From assembly GCA_026260175.1 (NCBI GenBank), contig JAKCWW010000315.1:38775-102774 (forward strand): a DNA stretch of 64,000 nucleotides, given 5' to 3'. Shown piece after piece: positions 22,801 through 36,000 of this stretch; the stretch's first letter is position 1; the number at the start of each line of letters is the position of its first letter. The position numbers were made by a program, and so were the translations under genes. The stretch is from Reticulitermes lucifugus. Taxonomy: Eukaryota; Arthropoda; Insecta; Blattodea; Rhinotermitidae. Under the pieces are notes generated by a model that saw only the letters and a list, made by a program, of their open reading frames with translations, was not told where the DNA came from and did no database searches.

Positions 22801-23900
22801 TTCCTAGTCAGTGCTTATGGAATGGCAATACACTTTATTAATAGGCATATTATCCGTCTTGTAATATAATCCGAAAGTTACCATTTACGCCTAGGTCTCC
22901 GAAGTGCTGTTTTCCTTTACAGGTAGATGTTCTACCTACACTGTTAGTCCCATGTATTGCCCATTTTCCATACATGCTACAACTACGTAGACAAGGGAAC
23001 TAGTCTGTATGAAAGTATTATAGTCTGTAATAAGTCGAGTACATTTAGAGCAAACATGTTTATTATGAAAAATTATACAAATTTTATATAAGGGCATTAT
23101 TTTGTCTGACAATTGTCACTAGTTAACCTCCTGTCGGTTCGCTTACCGTATAAAACTTCGACGTCCAACAAACAACGTGTTTGTTAGACGTGACGCTTAT
23201 CTGCGTGCCGAAGTAAAACATTTCCAGCACTTGCTAATGATTGAAAACCGAATACGAACCGCAATACGTTGATAAAACACTTTGACACTGGATCACGGCA
23301 AACTGGAATAGCGGCTAGCGCTGCGCCGCCAGCCGTCACGCGAAACGGTCTGAATGAAGTGGCAACGTGCGTTGTCAGAAAAAATAATGTCCCTTTATAT
23401 ACTTATCAGTTATGCCCCATTTGTTATATGATCGGTCATTATGGTTTGAATGTCGGTTTTATTTGCCTGTTAATATGTCCGATAAACATGTGGTGCTAAC
23501 ACGAAATGACAACCACAGAAACAGTGAACAATGGAAGGGGAGCTGATAAGACATTTTAACACAGTAGCGCACTTCCTCCGCGAAGTTGAAATTTTGGAAA
23601 CGATTTCTTCACAGTGAAGTTACTTGGCGGAAACAAGAGCTGCTTCAGTTGTCACTGTATTCAGTATCCATTATTATGTATCTATCTGTTGCTTTTATCC
23701 GATCTTTTACATAAGGGTGGCAGGATATTAACGAGACCAAAAGGTACAACATAAGAAAATGCGTAGTTCTGTTCCATGTCGTTGAGTAGTCGAATGGAGG
23801 TACTTAATGACGAGATTTTCATTGTCGAAAGATTCTTGGCAGCCCTAAGTGTTCTTGTTCTATATGTTACGTATTAGTTAGAATATTACTGGGTAAATAC
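19900..23900. other. Gene-free stretch; CpG content rises from about 20.5 kb
   Basis: No protein recognised. The open frame at 20478-20681 (plus; MADTNQVSDITLGYKRLSF within it) is preceded by an acceptor-like TTTCAG, but I cannot match it to a family. A minus frame at 21102-21341 is likewise unmatched. Sequence character changes near 20.5 kb from CpG-poor to CpG-normal. Confidence 0.4.
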
Positions 23901-23908
23901 CCGATGGG

Positions 23909-24150
23909 GCCGATCCCAGGGGCCGTGCGGTATAAGGCGTGGGTCTGCTGGGATTGCGGGTTCGAATCCCGCAGGGGTTATGGATGTCTGTCTCTTGTGA
24001 GTGTTGTATACTTGTCAGGTAGAGGTCTCTGCGTCGGGCTGATCACTCGTCCAGAGGAGTCCTACCGAGTGTGTCTGAGTATGATCGTGAAGCCGCGATA
24101 ATGAGAAGGCCCTGGCCCACTAGGGGCTGTTGGGCCATGGGAAAAAATAC
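23909..24150 (+). repeat. SINE family A (tRNA-Ser/Leu-like head)
   Basis: The head GGCCGTGCGGTATAAGGCG resembles the A box of class II tRNAs, and GGGTTCGAATCCCGC is a strong B box. The body continues with GTCCAGAGGAGTCCTACCG and ends CACTAGGGGCTGTTGGGCC. Five other copies or fragments lie in this window. Confidence 0.85.
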
Positions 24151-24334
24151 CCAATGGTCATTACGTTCGATCTACCCGTGTATAGTTCATGTAACTTGGA
24201 AATTATTACGTGATTTAACTGCTAGTAGCTATGTTTTTTGCCCAAGAAACGAATTCTTCGGCGACAGTATTGTACTGAAAACCAGGGATCCAAGCTGTAG
24301 TGTAAAGGTAAAGGTAAAGTTCACCCTATAACCT

Positions 24335-24510
24335 GCAATGAAGGCACAGAGGGGAAGTAGAGGTATAGCTCTACTCTTTCTTTAACCTCGGCGCTAGGTG
24401 GATGTGGGTGGTTAACGCCACACCCCGGCCGCTTTACCCCCCGGAGTAACCCGGTACCCACTGCACAGGAGGCTGGGTGGGCTCCAGGGCCATTCTGGGC
24501 CCAAGCTTTA
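24335..24510 (-). repeat. SINE family C copy, body only
   Basis: Minus-strand GGGTACCGGGTTACTCCGGG and GGGTAAAGCGGCCGGGG are the conserved core of family C, followed by AGCGCCGAGGTTAAAG. Confidence 0.7.
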
Positions 24511-25084
24511 GTGTATCAGCTGTTTCTGCCAGTCGGAGACAGTTTTGTCAATATGAATGTTAAAAAGACTGATGTGCCGTTCTTATTCGGCGATTCATGG
24601 TCTCTATTTTGTAGGTATTTTTTTTGTCACTAGGGCTAGACAAGGCTCCAGAAATCCACTAGCCCACTCGCTACCTACAAGTTAGCCTATATTGTTGGCG
24701 TAACTTATTACTCTCGGCCTAAATGTATAGACTGAATTTTAAATGCGTAGTAGATTTAAGTAGTAACTAGTGGACTGTCTGTTGAAAATTTAAAGGGAAC
24801 ATTCGCAGATTTCCAACATTGTGTACGGTTTCCACGATAACTTTTCCAGTGAAGAACTCGTACATATTGCAGCTGTTGAGGGACACTTTGAACTCACCAT
24901 TTCGCTGAATACCTATGCTGTGAACTTGCAAAGTACTGGACAGACAGCTTGAGAGAATAAGCTTAATAATAAGAATCTCCTGGTACTGTCGCTTTTTGTG
25001 TCATCTTCTTATATCAACTAAGTAGTTTTTTCTTTTAGTTTTCATGGAAATACAACAACAGACCAACAAGCATTACGAGACGTT

Positions 25085-25300
25085 TCTCCTCTCCAAAACT
25101 TCCAGACAGGCTGTGGGGTCCACGCACCCTGCTGTTAACTGGGTACTGGGGGATCTTTCTCCGGGGTTAAAGCGACCGGGGCGTCAAGCTGACCACTGGT
25201 CTCAATCTAGTGTCGAAGTCAAGAATGAGGAAGCCTGTGCCTCTCCTTACACATACGTCTGCATGGGCATACACAGGGACACAGCTGTCTTTACTTCCCT
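25085..25300 (+). repeat. SINE family C copy
   Basis: Contains CAAAACTTCCAGACAGGCTG, TCTCCGGGGTTAAAGCGACC and GTGTCGAAGTCAAGAATGAG, and ends with TGCATGGGCATACAC. The tRNA-like head is lost. Confidence 0.7.
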
Positions 25301-26024
25301 GTTTAGATTATTACAGTATCAGCCTTAGATTCTGGAGCTCGAGTGGTAGCATGGCACTTCAGTCACAAGTTCTGGCTAACATTTCTTATTCATTGTGATT
25401 CATAATTTCCTTCACATGCTTTCAACATAATCTATAAATAAGGCGCGTGTTTCCATGTTTAACGTTTTCGTGTGTTTTAAATAATTGTGTAGTAAAGATA
25501 CATACACACTACTGCACATGAGAGACTTTTTTTAGGATTCATGCTATTTTTCTGTTAATAACGTTCCTGTTACAATACTGGTACGTTTAGTCACTCTGGA
25601 ACTAACTCTGTGGAACACAGTAGTTCATGAGTCGCTCATGTCTTAAAGAAATGTCCTGCTTTTATGGAACCTGAACGTTTAATGCTGTGTCCACAAAAGC
25701 CCACCACACTGGTTCCTGCTCTAAACTAGATGTAGTCAACACCCACCCTCACACCTGACTTCTTTAAGATTAATTTTAATATTATCCTTGTCTTGACCGT
25801 CTCTTAAATTTTTCTGATTAAAATTTCCTGTACATTTCTTAACTCTCCCACCGTGCTTCATGCCGCAGAGCATCCCTTCCTTTTTGATTTGGTGACCGTA
25901 ATAATATTTGGCGACGAGTATGTCAAATCAGGCACTAATTTCTGTTGTCTTCTTAGAAGATATTTTTAGTGATTGCTATGAAGGTAGAGTCGTCCCTGGG
26001 CACGCCATAACAGCATATATGTGA

Positions 26025-26260
26025 ATGGTAATGACACTCATTCTTAATTTCGGCACTAGATGAAAGGGATTGGTTAGCTTCACGCCCTGGCCGCTTTCCT
26101 CCTGGGTAGAGAGCCACTTGTACCCCACTGAAAAGGATGGTGGTTGGGCCCCAGAGTCGGCCTCGGCGATTTGGAGAGGAGAAAAATCTCTTGTCCTTTC
26201 TGCGAATCGAAACACGATTCGTTGGATCCAGCCCCTAGCCTAGTCATATACCGATTATGC
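26025..26260 (-). repeat. SINE family C copy
   Basis: On the minus strand it reads CCTTTTCAGTGGGGTACAAG, CCAGGAGGAAAGCGGCCAGG and CTAGTGCCGAAATTAAGAAT. Just 3' of the carboxypeptidase gene. Confidence 0.7.
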
Positions 26261-26907
26261 TATCCCGGCCCTGATTTATCTACGAACAGTTCTCTTACCT
26301 GTACGAAGTACATTTGCTGTATTTATTACACTTATTGCACGGAATGAGAGCAGTTGTCATTGTACCGTTCAATGAGTTATACTTACGGCTGGTTTACACA
26401 TAGGCGACACATCTTTAGGTTTACAAACCGAATATTTGGTCGTGCCCTTACGTATAAATCAGCCCTTGTTCGTACGAACAGAAGTTCTATGTCTGGTACA
26501 AAACTTCTTTTGAGGACTAAATGGTTATCAACCTACTTCGTGTTTGGGAGGCCTCGCTTTCGATTATCGGTCATAGGCCATCTATCTGACAGAATGCCCT
26601 GAATTTCCTGACAGAAAAATACCCATCTTTAAACAGTCCTTTGTTCTCCACAAGTCATCGTGTACAGTGACTGATCTAGTCTACGCTAGTGTAAACTTTA
26701 CAGTTAAGACAATTCCATTAAATAATCTAAGAAACAAATAAATAAAGAAAGAACAATTGTTGAGGAAATGAAATTATTGCGGCAGAATGGATCATGTTTA
26801 AGTCAAAGCGGACTTCGTGCCTTTACCATAAAATAATTCCGTTTGCAATTGTCACCCGAAATTCTGAATTAACTAAGAGAAGAGGCTGCAAGCCCAATTA
26901 ATTCTAT

Positions 26908-27083
26908 TTAGTTCTTGCACACGATTGCTTTGGCGATGGCTTTGATGGCTGCGAAAGTTTCTTTTCCTGTGGGAACAATCTGGGAGGCAGGAAGTAGGAA
27001 TCCGTAAGTTCCGTCATCCCTCAGTTCCACCGTATAAGCGTATTTGATCCCTGCTGCTCCCTTCGCCCAGTCGTCGGCTCCAC
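26908..27083 (-). CDS. Carboxypeptidase terminal exon 5: catalytic glutamate and C-terminus
   Basis: It encodes [20 protein letters not shown] onward to AIVCKN and TAA, after the acceptor TTCTTACAG. E488 in TVELRD is the catalytic base, and [14 protein letters not shown] is the family's usual C-terminal strand and helix start. No separate open reading frame marks it; it was found by the conserved C-terminus and by matching phase 1 with exon 4, 5.9 kb away. Confidence 0.92.
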
Positions 27084-30000
27084 CTGTAAGAAAACAATAT
27101 ATAAAAACGCTACTATGTGTGTGAGTTTATACGGAGCTACAGTAGGCCCTCGATTTGACGGACTAATTGGGGGAAGGGGTGTCCGCTATTGCCGAAAGTC
27201 CGTTAAATCGAATTTCTTTTAAAACATATATTAATAACGAACTTACAATGTACAGGATGTATTAAAACGTTATTATAATATACATTGAGTAATTTATACA
27301 CGCCACTAAAATATCTGTTAAAAATATAAAAATAAATTTACGACAGGAACAGGTTCTAAATTTTTCCTTTAGGACAGAAATATTTTGTCCGTTAAATCCG
27401 AAGTCCGTTAAATCGGGGTCCGTTAAATCGAGGGCCCACTGTACTTCTAGATTTTCCGAATCCTAGCTCGGACGGTAGTCTCGGGCCTCTCACCGGGGAG
27501 GCCTGGGGCTGTATCACGGATTAGTGTGTGTGGGATTTGTGGTGGACAAAATATCGAAGCAGGGTTTTCTCCAAACAGTCCGGTTTTCCCCTTCTGGATA
27601 CCATTCAACAAATAATCTACATTCTCCTTTTATCCGGCGCTGGTACAGTAGTCCTATTTGAGGCCGCAGTAAGGAGGGATTGATCCCACAGTTACCCTTA
27701 CGTACTCTTAGGCATGTTCTTGGACTCAGGCTCGTATGTCCGTAAATGTGGACTTTTCACGAACCCGAACCTCCGCCGCGCCGTCAACCGGAGCCCTGGT
27801 CTCCAGTGGCTCGGCACAGAGGCGGTATTTCAAAGAGAGACTGGTCAAGACGATTGTCTCCGGCACCCTTATTATAAGGCCTTCGTCGATAATTATGTAC
27901 ACAGACTGCGTCCATCACGCAGAGCGTGTACACTGGCATATCAGAAGCCGCTAAACGAGTAACTAACCAGCCGGGGACTGTCATGACGAGCACGAGCACA
28001 TGCAGGAGTAGCCTTGACGCACTTTTACAACAACATCTAGGGTTGGAAAACCTTTATGTTGGCCATAATTTTTATGCTGTCCGTCATAGCATACCAAGTT
28101 CTGTTTTAGAGAGCGAACAACAGTAGTTCTCTGTGTTACTGGTAGCCATAGAGACAAGCAGAAAATTCAAACAGGCTTGCAAAATGTTGTTTAATTGGCC
28201 AAAAATTATGTCGATGGATTGTGTAAACACACTTTTTTTTCTGCCACTACTCTTATTATTTACTAACTTAGAAACTAACTCCTTGGGCTTAATTGGAAAG
28301 TTGTGGGAATTGCTACGGCTTGCTCAGAGTCGCCCCTGTATTCCTACCTGAGGAAGCAAGAAGCTGTGTGTCCTCTCCCACGATATCAATCCCTGTGCCA
28401 TGGCAGTGTGGAGGGCTTTTCAGTTGGTCAAGAATTGCGTGTGAGATTTGAGGTTCTTACGACGGCGACTATGGAGATGCTGTCTTTTCGGGATGTGACG
28501 CCGTACTGTCCAATAGCTCGTTAACAACTTTGCAGACAACTTGCTGCCTGCATTTTTAGGTTAGAAGTGTAAACATCTGCCCTGAAAATGAACTGATGTT
28601 TCACCAAATTGTTGATAACGAACTACCAGACTATACGGTATCACACACAATAAGAGAGGTATCTTCAAATTTCCTATTCTTATGGAATACGGCTGATTAT
28701 TAGCGCGTTAAAAACTGTCGTTGGATTCTATTCTGGGCTATTTGAATCCGGCCGTTTTAACACTGTTTCTAGAAGATCTCCTTTAATATTATCGAACAGT
28801 CGGTATCTAGTCTACTCAGAGGTCTTCTCCCGTGAGACTTTCTCATAAAAATCATTATAGTATTCATTTCCTGCATATGTTCTCTTACTCTAATTCGTCT
28901 TGGATTAATTTCCGTAAAAATGTATCAGGTAAACAGTACTTTATCAATTATGAATCTCTTCACCAATTAATATTCTTCACCTCCTGTACATTCCAAAGTG
29001 TCAGGTCCAAGGTATTCCTGTGGATTCTGTGAAAATTTTTGTTTTCCAGTTGCTGTTATGCAGGTGTTCACAAATCCCGGACGCCAGGTCCCATGACCAA
29101 AGCCGACGAGAAGGGTAGGGGAAGCCGGTACAAATTACCGGGGCCAGGCGGTCCGGAAGGGGACCCGGGGCCCGACTATGTTACATATGCTTTTGTCTGT
29201 TTCCGCAGTATCAGATGTAGTTAAGTAGTGATTTGTCGTGTTGACGGCACTTGCGGCCAGTGGTCTTGCCTACGACGCTCTCTGCTCTGTTACCTTACTG
29301 CCCTTGCTGGGGGCCCCACCAAAAAAATTTTTCACCAGGGCCCGAACCCGCTCTCGGCGGCCCTGGCCATGGCGACTGTATTTTGTACGGTACCGCCTAA
29401 TATTTGTCGGCCGTCGGTATGGAACTTGCATGCCAACCTTTCTGGCGCATAGAATTTTGAAGTGTCTCCTAGATTTTTGGAAAATTTTTGCATCCATGCT
29501 TTTATCAATCATGTAGTAAATTGGTGGTCGGCATTTCTTTGCTACATGACATATACGTAGTGCGCTGCAGTTGTGTTAGAGATTGTGCATTTTGCGATAC
29601 ATATTTACTGTACACAATATTTCGGATGGTAGCTCAACAACCTCCGCTTCTAGGCGATTTGTCGTCACTGTATTACGGGAATTATTGTGGGTATTTTTAA
29701 CAGCAGCCGGAAATATGAAAATTACAAGTACAGTATATACAAGACACCTAAAACAAAGTTATGGGTATCTAAAGACTCATGTTTTTATTACTCTTTTATT
29801 GCAGATAGAATCTATTGTGAACAAGGCCAATGCAGGCATAAAATTTCTTTACTTCATTTGTTTAATATGTGTGATTTCGAAAATTGTTTCCACTGAGTCA
29901 TGGATTTTAATTATATGTGTGTTCTATGCATTATAGCTTACTAGTTTAAAATGCCATCTTTCGTATGATGTGACATCTTCAAGTATCATGAAGTTTAGTT

Positions 30001-33000
30001 TGAGCTGTAGGCAAAGCAGAAGTTAAGTGGGAATTTATATGGACAAAACAACAGATGATATGACGAAGGTGGCAGTATTATGCATGTCCTAATGCCAGTA
30101 TTTGTTGACAGGCTCTGACTCGCAGTAACCAGAGAATGTAGAACACCAAGTCAACAGAAGTCATATTCAAGTCTCTGAAAAAATAGAAAATTATATAGTT
30201 CGTCGGATGTATAATTATACTTGCCACAGTTCTGCTTATTTCTTCGTTTAATGTTTGTCATTTCTTTAATAGCTACGTGCTATACGTTCCGTGTCGTTAG
30301 AGTGATTGAGTGCCCCGTGTAAGCGTGCAATTTTGCGATTTTTGTCATTCCTTATCTTAATCAAATAGGTTAGTAATTCCTTAGCCCAACTAGGAATTTA
30401 GTAAATTATTAACCGTATTATATGCGTCAGTGGTCAATGCACACCGAACTCGGTGGCCACGCGATGTAAAGTGCGCACGGACAACGAACCAGTCGCCGTG
30501 ACGTCAGAAGACTATCCGTACCGTCTCTGAAAATGAACGCGCACTGCGATGCTAGAACTGGATTGATTGCTGTGTGGGCCATAAGGAACTGGAAAAAAAA
30601 ATTAAAGAAAAGAGGAAGAAACATATGGGTGCACCTGTAATACGTGACAGGAAAAACATAGTTTATTTTGCAATGTTTAGAAGATCTGATGAGAGGAGAA
30701 GCGACATTTTTAATTCATTTTACAATGTGTATGGACTTTTTGAAAAACTGTACGAGACTATTAAGTATTCTCTACAAAACTAAGACACACATTTGAGGAA
30801 ATCCACAGCGGACGTATGCAGATTACATGAATGAATTGTTCCGTGTTGAATATTTCGCGTCGAGTCGCCATGCAAGCTCTCTGCCTCCTGATAGCTCACA
30901 CACAACCGCGTGGTTGTGCAGGCTCCCGTCAGTCGCCCGGTCTTTGTGCGATAAGATGGGAAAGGCGACAATAATTCAGTGGCCACATCTGACACAGTTG
31001 ACCGTGTCAAACCCCTGATTGCTTACCACGTACACTTCATCGACGGAGACCAGACGCCGGCGTCTCAGTCGCCAGTGTGAAAGAGGTTTTATGGTTTAGG
31101 AAAATCTCTGCCGCAGGGTAGACCTTCGAATCATGGTTCGATTCCCGGCAGGAGCAAGATATTTTTCTCTTCTCCAAAGCATCGAGACCTGCTCTGGGGC
31201 CCACCCAGCCTTCTATTCAGTGGGTACGCGGGCTCTGTCTCTTCCGGGGACAAGAGGCCAAGGCATGAAACTGGCCACTGACCTCCATCTAGTGTCGAGG
31301 TTAAAAATGCATAGCCCTATTCCACTCTCCAATACATGCTTCTATGGCATGCATAGGGGGCAGTTTTTACTTTTTATTTATGAATTAATTTCTGAGGCGT
31401 CGAATCGAAAATTCGTCGTCGGGGATGAAAGATGTTATGTAGTCATGGCGCATTTGAAAGGGGCTACCCCGACATTTGTCTGGAGAAGTAGGAAAGTGAT
31501 TGAAAATATCACGACACATTTCCCCTGGCCAATGCTTTAGCCCGGTTAGCTGCCGACAGCTAATTCTGCCTGCTCTGTCGGTCCTTGGTGTAATACTGTA
31601 TTAGGTTACAAGGAAATTAGGTAACTAGAATTGTTGTCTGTAGTTACAGAAGCTAGTGCGCGTCTGCGCGTGTCATTGCGCTCACAGTGGAGGAGGGCCT
31701 CAAGTAAAACGTTGAAATAATTTACTTCGCAGCTGATATTTGTCATTGATTGACTCCTGTAAGGGAATATTTTGAACTATAGTTACCTAAGCGGTTTTAA
31801 CGTAGAGGGACGGAGAAAGAAATAATAAAATAGGGATGACCAAGGGGGGGGGAAAAGAAAGAGATAAAGATGTGAAAGGAACAGAGGAAAGGAAGAGAGG
31901 TACCTATTCAACCAAAGTTTCTTCCACGCCACAAAGGACTAATTGCCACATAGGAAGTTTCTGCTGCCAGCATCAGCAGGCTTAGTGTGAATACGTCTGT
32001 GCATTCAACCAAGACGCCAAACCCGTAAGGCGCAGTTGTAGTTTACACATCCAAGCATTGCGTTTCGTACGCAGTTACGGTTGACCTGATAAATGAAGGC
32101 CGACACGAGTTTCGCGCACGTCTCCGCTCATAGCTGTTTGGCTGGTTGATCGGTTGCTTCGTTGATTGGTTGATTTGTCACCATGTCGACTCTGACGGTA
32201 GGGACACAGCAACTCTCCGAAACGTTGGTTTTTAGCCCATCATTGACGCGTCTGACAGCCCAAGAGCAATTTAGTGACTTTGCTCGGCGCGAAAGCTTCA
32301 AACCTTGCAAAGTATTAAAATGTCTGCGGCACCTTGTATAAGAATGCATTACGTATTGCGGTTTCTCATAAGTGTAATGTTGCAACCGAGACGTATTTGT
32401 GCTGCAAATAACAACATAGAAAAATGAAAATTTACATTGAATTTTCAACGGACATTACGTTCGCCATTTATCGACCACTGTTTACGGAGATTAGAAATGA
32501 GTACCAGGAATCTTTCCTGGGGGGTAAAGGCGGCCGGTGCGTAGGGCTGACAGCCTTACCACCTTCATGTGCCGATTGTCTAGAAATCTGGGAGCCTCAA
32601 CCTCCTGGGACCGTAAGGGCCTGTCCAGGCCTGTAATGGGATTGCTGCTTTATGGAGAGTGACATAAAGGAAGCCTTCATCATTAGTATGTGCCATGGTA
32701 TGTCTTGCAGTGGTATCTATTGAACAGGTTTTTTTTTGTAAGAGTCACAGTTTATGGGACAATATGACAGATTAAATTAATTGTCAGCCTACGTGTGACG
32801 GGTAGGTCCATATTGTTGTTATGACGCGTTTATTATATTTTGATATCTAACAATCTAATTTGCTTAGAGGGATTGTTAAGTAGCATTACATTAATGAATA
32901 CGCCAATGAAGATGTATTGCGATTTCAAAGACGTTCGTGTTAGAATTAATTTGTTTATAAGCAATAACACTTTGAAACAAGAAATTCATCTAGATGTTAC

Positions 33001-36000
33001 TGAAAGATTCACGGATCCAGGAATCCCTTACCTGAAGTAGGATACAGCAGTGATGGCGCAGGTCCGAGTTGGTACCGAGTGCCACTGACCCTGTTCAAGG
33101 CATCAAGAGCTTTCCTTCCCATGCTCATAAGATCATCATAGTCTCCCGCTTTCTTGTTTGTATATCCCCAAGGTATGAGCCACATCTGCGAATATGCATG
33201 CATTGTAAGATACAGTTTTATTCTGTCCTTCCTGTCCATTATGAAGTCCGATATGGCCCTTGACTCCGGCTCGGAGAACGGTCTTGGACCCGCGTAAGTT
33301 TCGTGACACGGATCATCCGAAGCGCCCACTTCGCCCCAGTGGAAGTCCCAGTTCCTGTTCATGTCCACTCCTCGACACGTCTCCCCCCACAAGAAACTTG
33401 TCAACGTCCTGGAGCTTTCCAGGTCTTGGGACTCGTGGTTTGAACGGGTCTTTCTCCAGAATCGATCTGTCGTGTGGGAATATTCGTAGCCATCAGGGTT
33501 GGATACTGGCAGGATATACCAGTCGGCACCCTCAACCACTTTACGATTAACTTTGAAGTTTTCAACCAGCTGTTTTAGGGTGTACATGACCACAGCTGGT
33601 GAAATCCATTCCCTGGCATGCATACCTGAAACAGGAGGGATCTACTGTGTTATGGACGTTAAAGGTATACAAAACAACAATTTAATTGATGACAGTCAAA
33701 CCCCAATATAGCGCCACTGTTTTTTTTGCCACAATTGTGACGGTATATCGAGGGTGGAGGGACATCGAAATATTGTGTAAAGGGGATTGTCTGTTCACAG
33801 ACTTTCATGGACGCTAAGTGAGGGTGGCGCTATATCTGCGGTTGACTAATTCCTGTGTTTGTAAAATATGTTTCTTTTTATTCTGAGTGACAGAGAAAGT
33901 TGCCTAAGCTCCAACGCTTTTGACTTGTAAGCGGCAGGTGTCTGGTTCGAAACTCGGCCAGAATACCGTCTAGCTTGAGTTTGTTCTTGGTTTTCTTCAG
34001 ACCATTTGGACAAATACCGAGGTATTAACATCAAAATAATCACGGCCCTTTCCTTTTGTATCACTTTTATATCATTTTTAAAGCCATGACTTTGTCGTTA
34101 AATATACCGTAATAAATAAATAAACAAACAAATAAAATATTTTGGCGGGAGAAAAGTTTTTAAATATGTCTGAACACAAAATGTTTAGGAAAATATTTGG
34201 AACCCTGAGGAATAAGGATATGTGTACCGAAAATGGGATACTATCTAATGATAAACTAGGTTTGTCTAGTTCTGCGGTAATTTTAAAGTAAATACAATGA
34301 AGTAGGCCTAAGTTCAGCTCTTAACCGTCACGATTACTTCCTGGTAATTAACATTTACTTTTTGCACAAAACTTAAGATTTTAATCCCTATAAGGGAAGC
34401 CATGCCAATCCGTATAACCATATATTTAATCTCAGAAAGTTTAAGGCTGTTCATTTCTTCTTGCGAGGAAGTAATGCCTGTGCTCGTTCATGTCTTAAGC
34501 GAATACATTATTTTCTTGTACCGTACGCTAACGTTTCGCTTTTAAATGTATTGGAGTTTTGATCATAGGTTGTATTCCTTTGATGCTTCGTAAGAAGAGC
34601 TTGAGTAAAGTATCATTGTTAAGGTATACGTTGAGTTAAGTCCTTTATAAAAATTCTATGTCGTTTCTGATTTCAGAAATCTGTTTGTTTTGAGAATCGT
34701 ACGAAATATATAAATAATTGTGTCGTTTTTGGATGCAAAAATGAAGTGAAACGTTTTAAAATGTAAATTTTGTTTAACAAGCGAAACAAATTTTATTATT
34801 CGTAATTTACATTTCAAGTCAAACCAGCGCCGATTATGTACAAAGATGGAAAGGAAAATAAGAAATGCAATTAAAAGTTATCGGAATTTTTGTACCAATT
34901 TCATTATAACTGAAATATGCTTGTAGATCCCCTAAAAGTCGCCCGCGGAATCTCTGGGTTCTGTGGAACACAGTTTGAATACCGCTATAGGAGAGGACAC
35001 GGAGAAATGTAGAAGGCAATGCAGGGCACAAGTGGAAAGGAGGGAGGACATTAGACTGCCTAAGGTAGATTTCACACGCGCCACTGTGTGGATGAGTTAT
35101 TAGAGTCCCAGCCACAGACTTAGAAGTGACCTGCCAGTACGCGCGCAGCTCTGACGTCACAGACACTTGTCCTGTAGCCTAGCCACTTTGTGTCTCGTCT
35201 GAAGGGTTCCGACCCAGTGCCTGGCAGTCAACAACTGCGTGTCTGGACACGGAGTGGTCTGTATGAAAGCAGCCCGAGACTCTGAATGCAGTGTACACAC
35301 GTCGATGAAGAATTGTTGAGAGGCCCGAAAGAGGAAGGTCGGATGTCTAGTGATAATCGGAACTGGCCCTAGAGGCCTAAAGGTGGACAGTACTGAAGAA
35401 GACGCAGTCTGTTGAACTCACCCCCATCTATCCAAACTGCCGGCTTGACCTCGCCGTTCTTGGTTAGCTGCCCAGTTGATATCTTGATCACTTTGAGCGG
35501 CTGTCCTAAGCTCGACTGTCCTATGGTTAGCATCTCCACGAGTCCTGGATATTTCAGACTGAGGTAATCCAGGTACCGCAGCATGTCTGCAAGCAACGCA
35601 GTACGCGATACTTCACACTGCCTTTTATTACGGCGATTAAATCAATAAGCGGGTCCGGAAAATACTCTGACAATAATGTCGCGCTGCACTTACCCGAATA
35701 TCTGTGGTACCTCATGAAGGTCATTTCATGTCCCTTGCTGTTCCGTAACTCAATGCGTTGCTCCCGTGACATCCCCGGGTTCTGCGCAGCTATGGCTTTC
35801 TGGAACAGATGTGACAGCACACTGTAATTGTAGGCCATATTTACACAAATTAAAGTTTCGAGTTGGAAGGACCTCTCCATTACCCTGGATCTCTAGACGT
35901 GGCGTTACTTACAAGTCGTCTGCGCGTTTAACCCCATGCGCAGTTGTGCCTACTTCTCGGGCACCAGGTCGACTGGGCGAATAAATTTAGCACTGTGTCG

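Noticed and set aside
23909-23985. Possible tRNA gene (GGGTTCGAATCCC)
   Set aside because: The B box is present but the acceptor arms do not pair and the sequence continues into a body seen at four other loci; it is a SINE head.
30574-30783. 69-codon Lys-rich frame ([12 protein letters not shown])
   Set aside because: I suspected a DNA-transposon fragment but could not see a domain, terminal repeats or a second copy.
34834-35166. 110-codon minus frame between carboxypeptidase exons 3 and 4
   Set aside because: In the intron, no M14 motif, and it contains a common repeat-like TTCTGTGGAACACAGTTTGA segment; not an extra exon.
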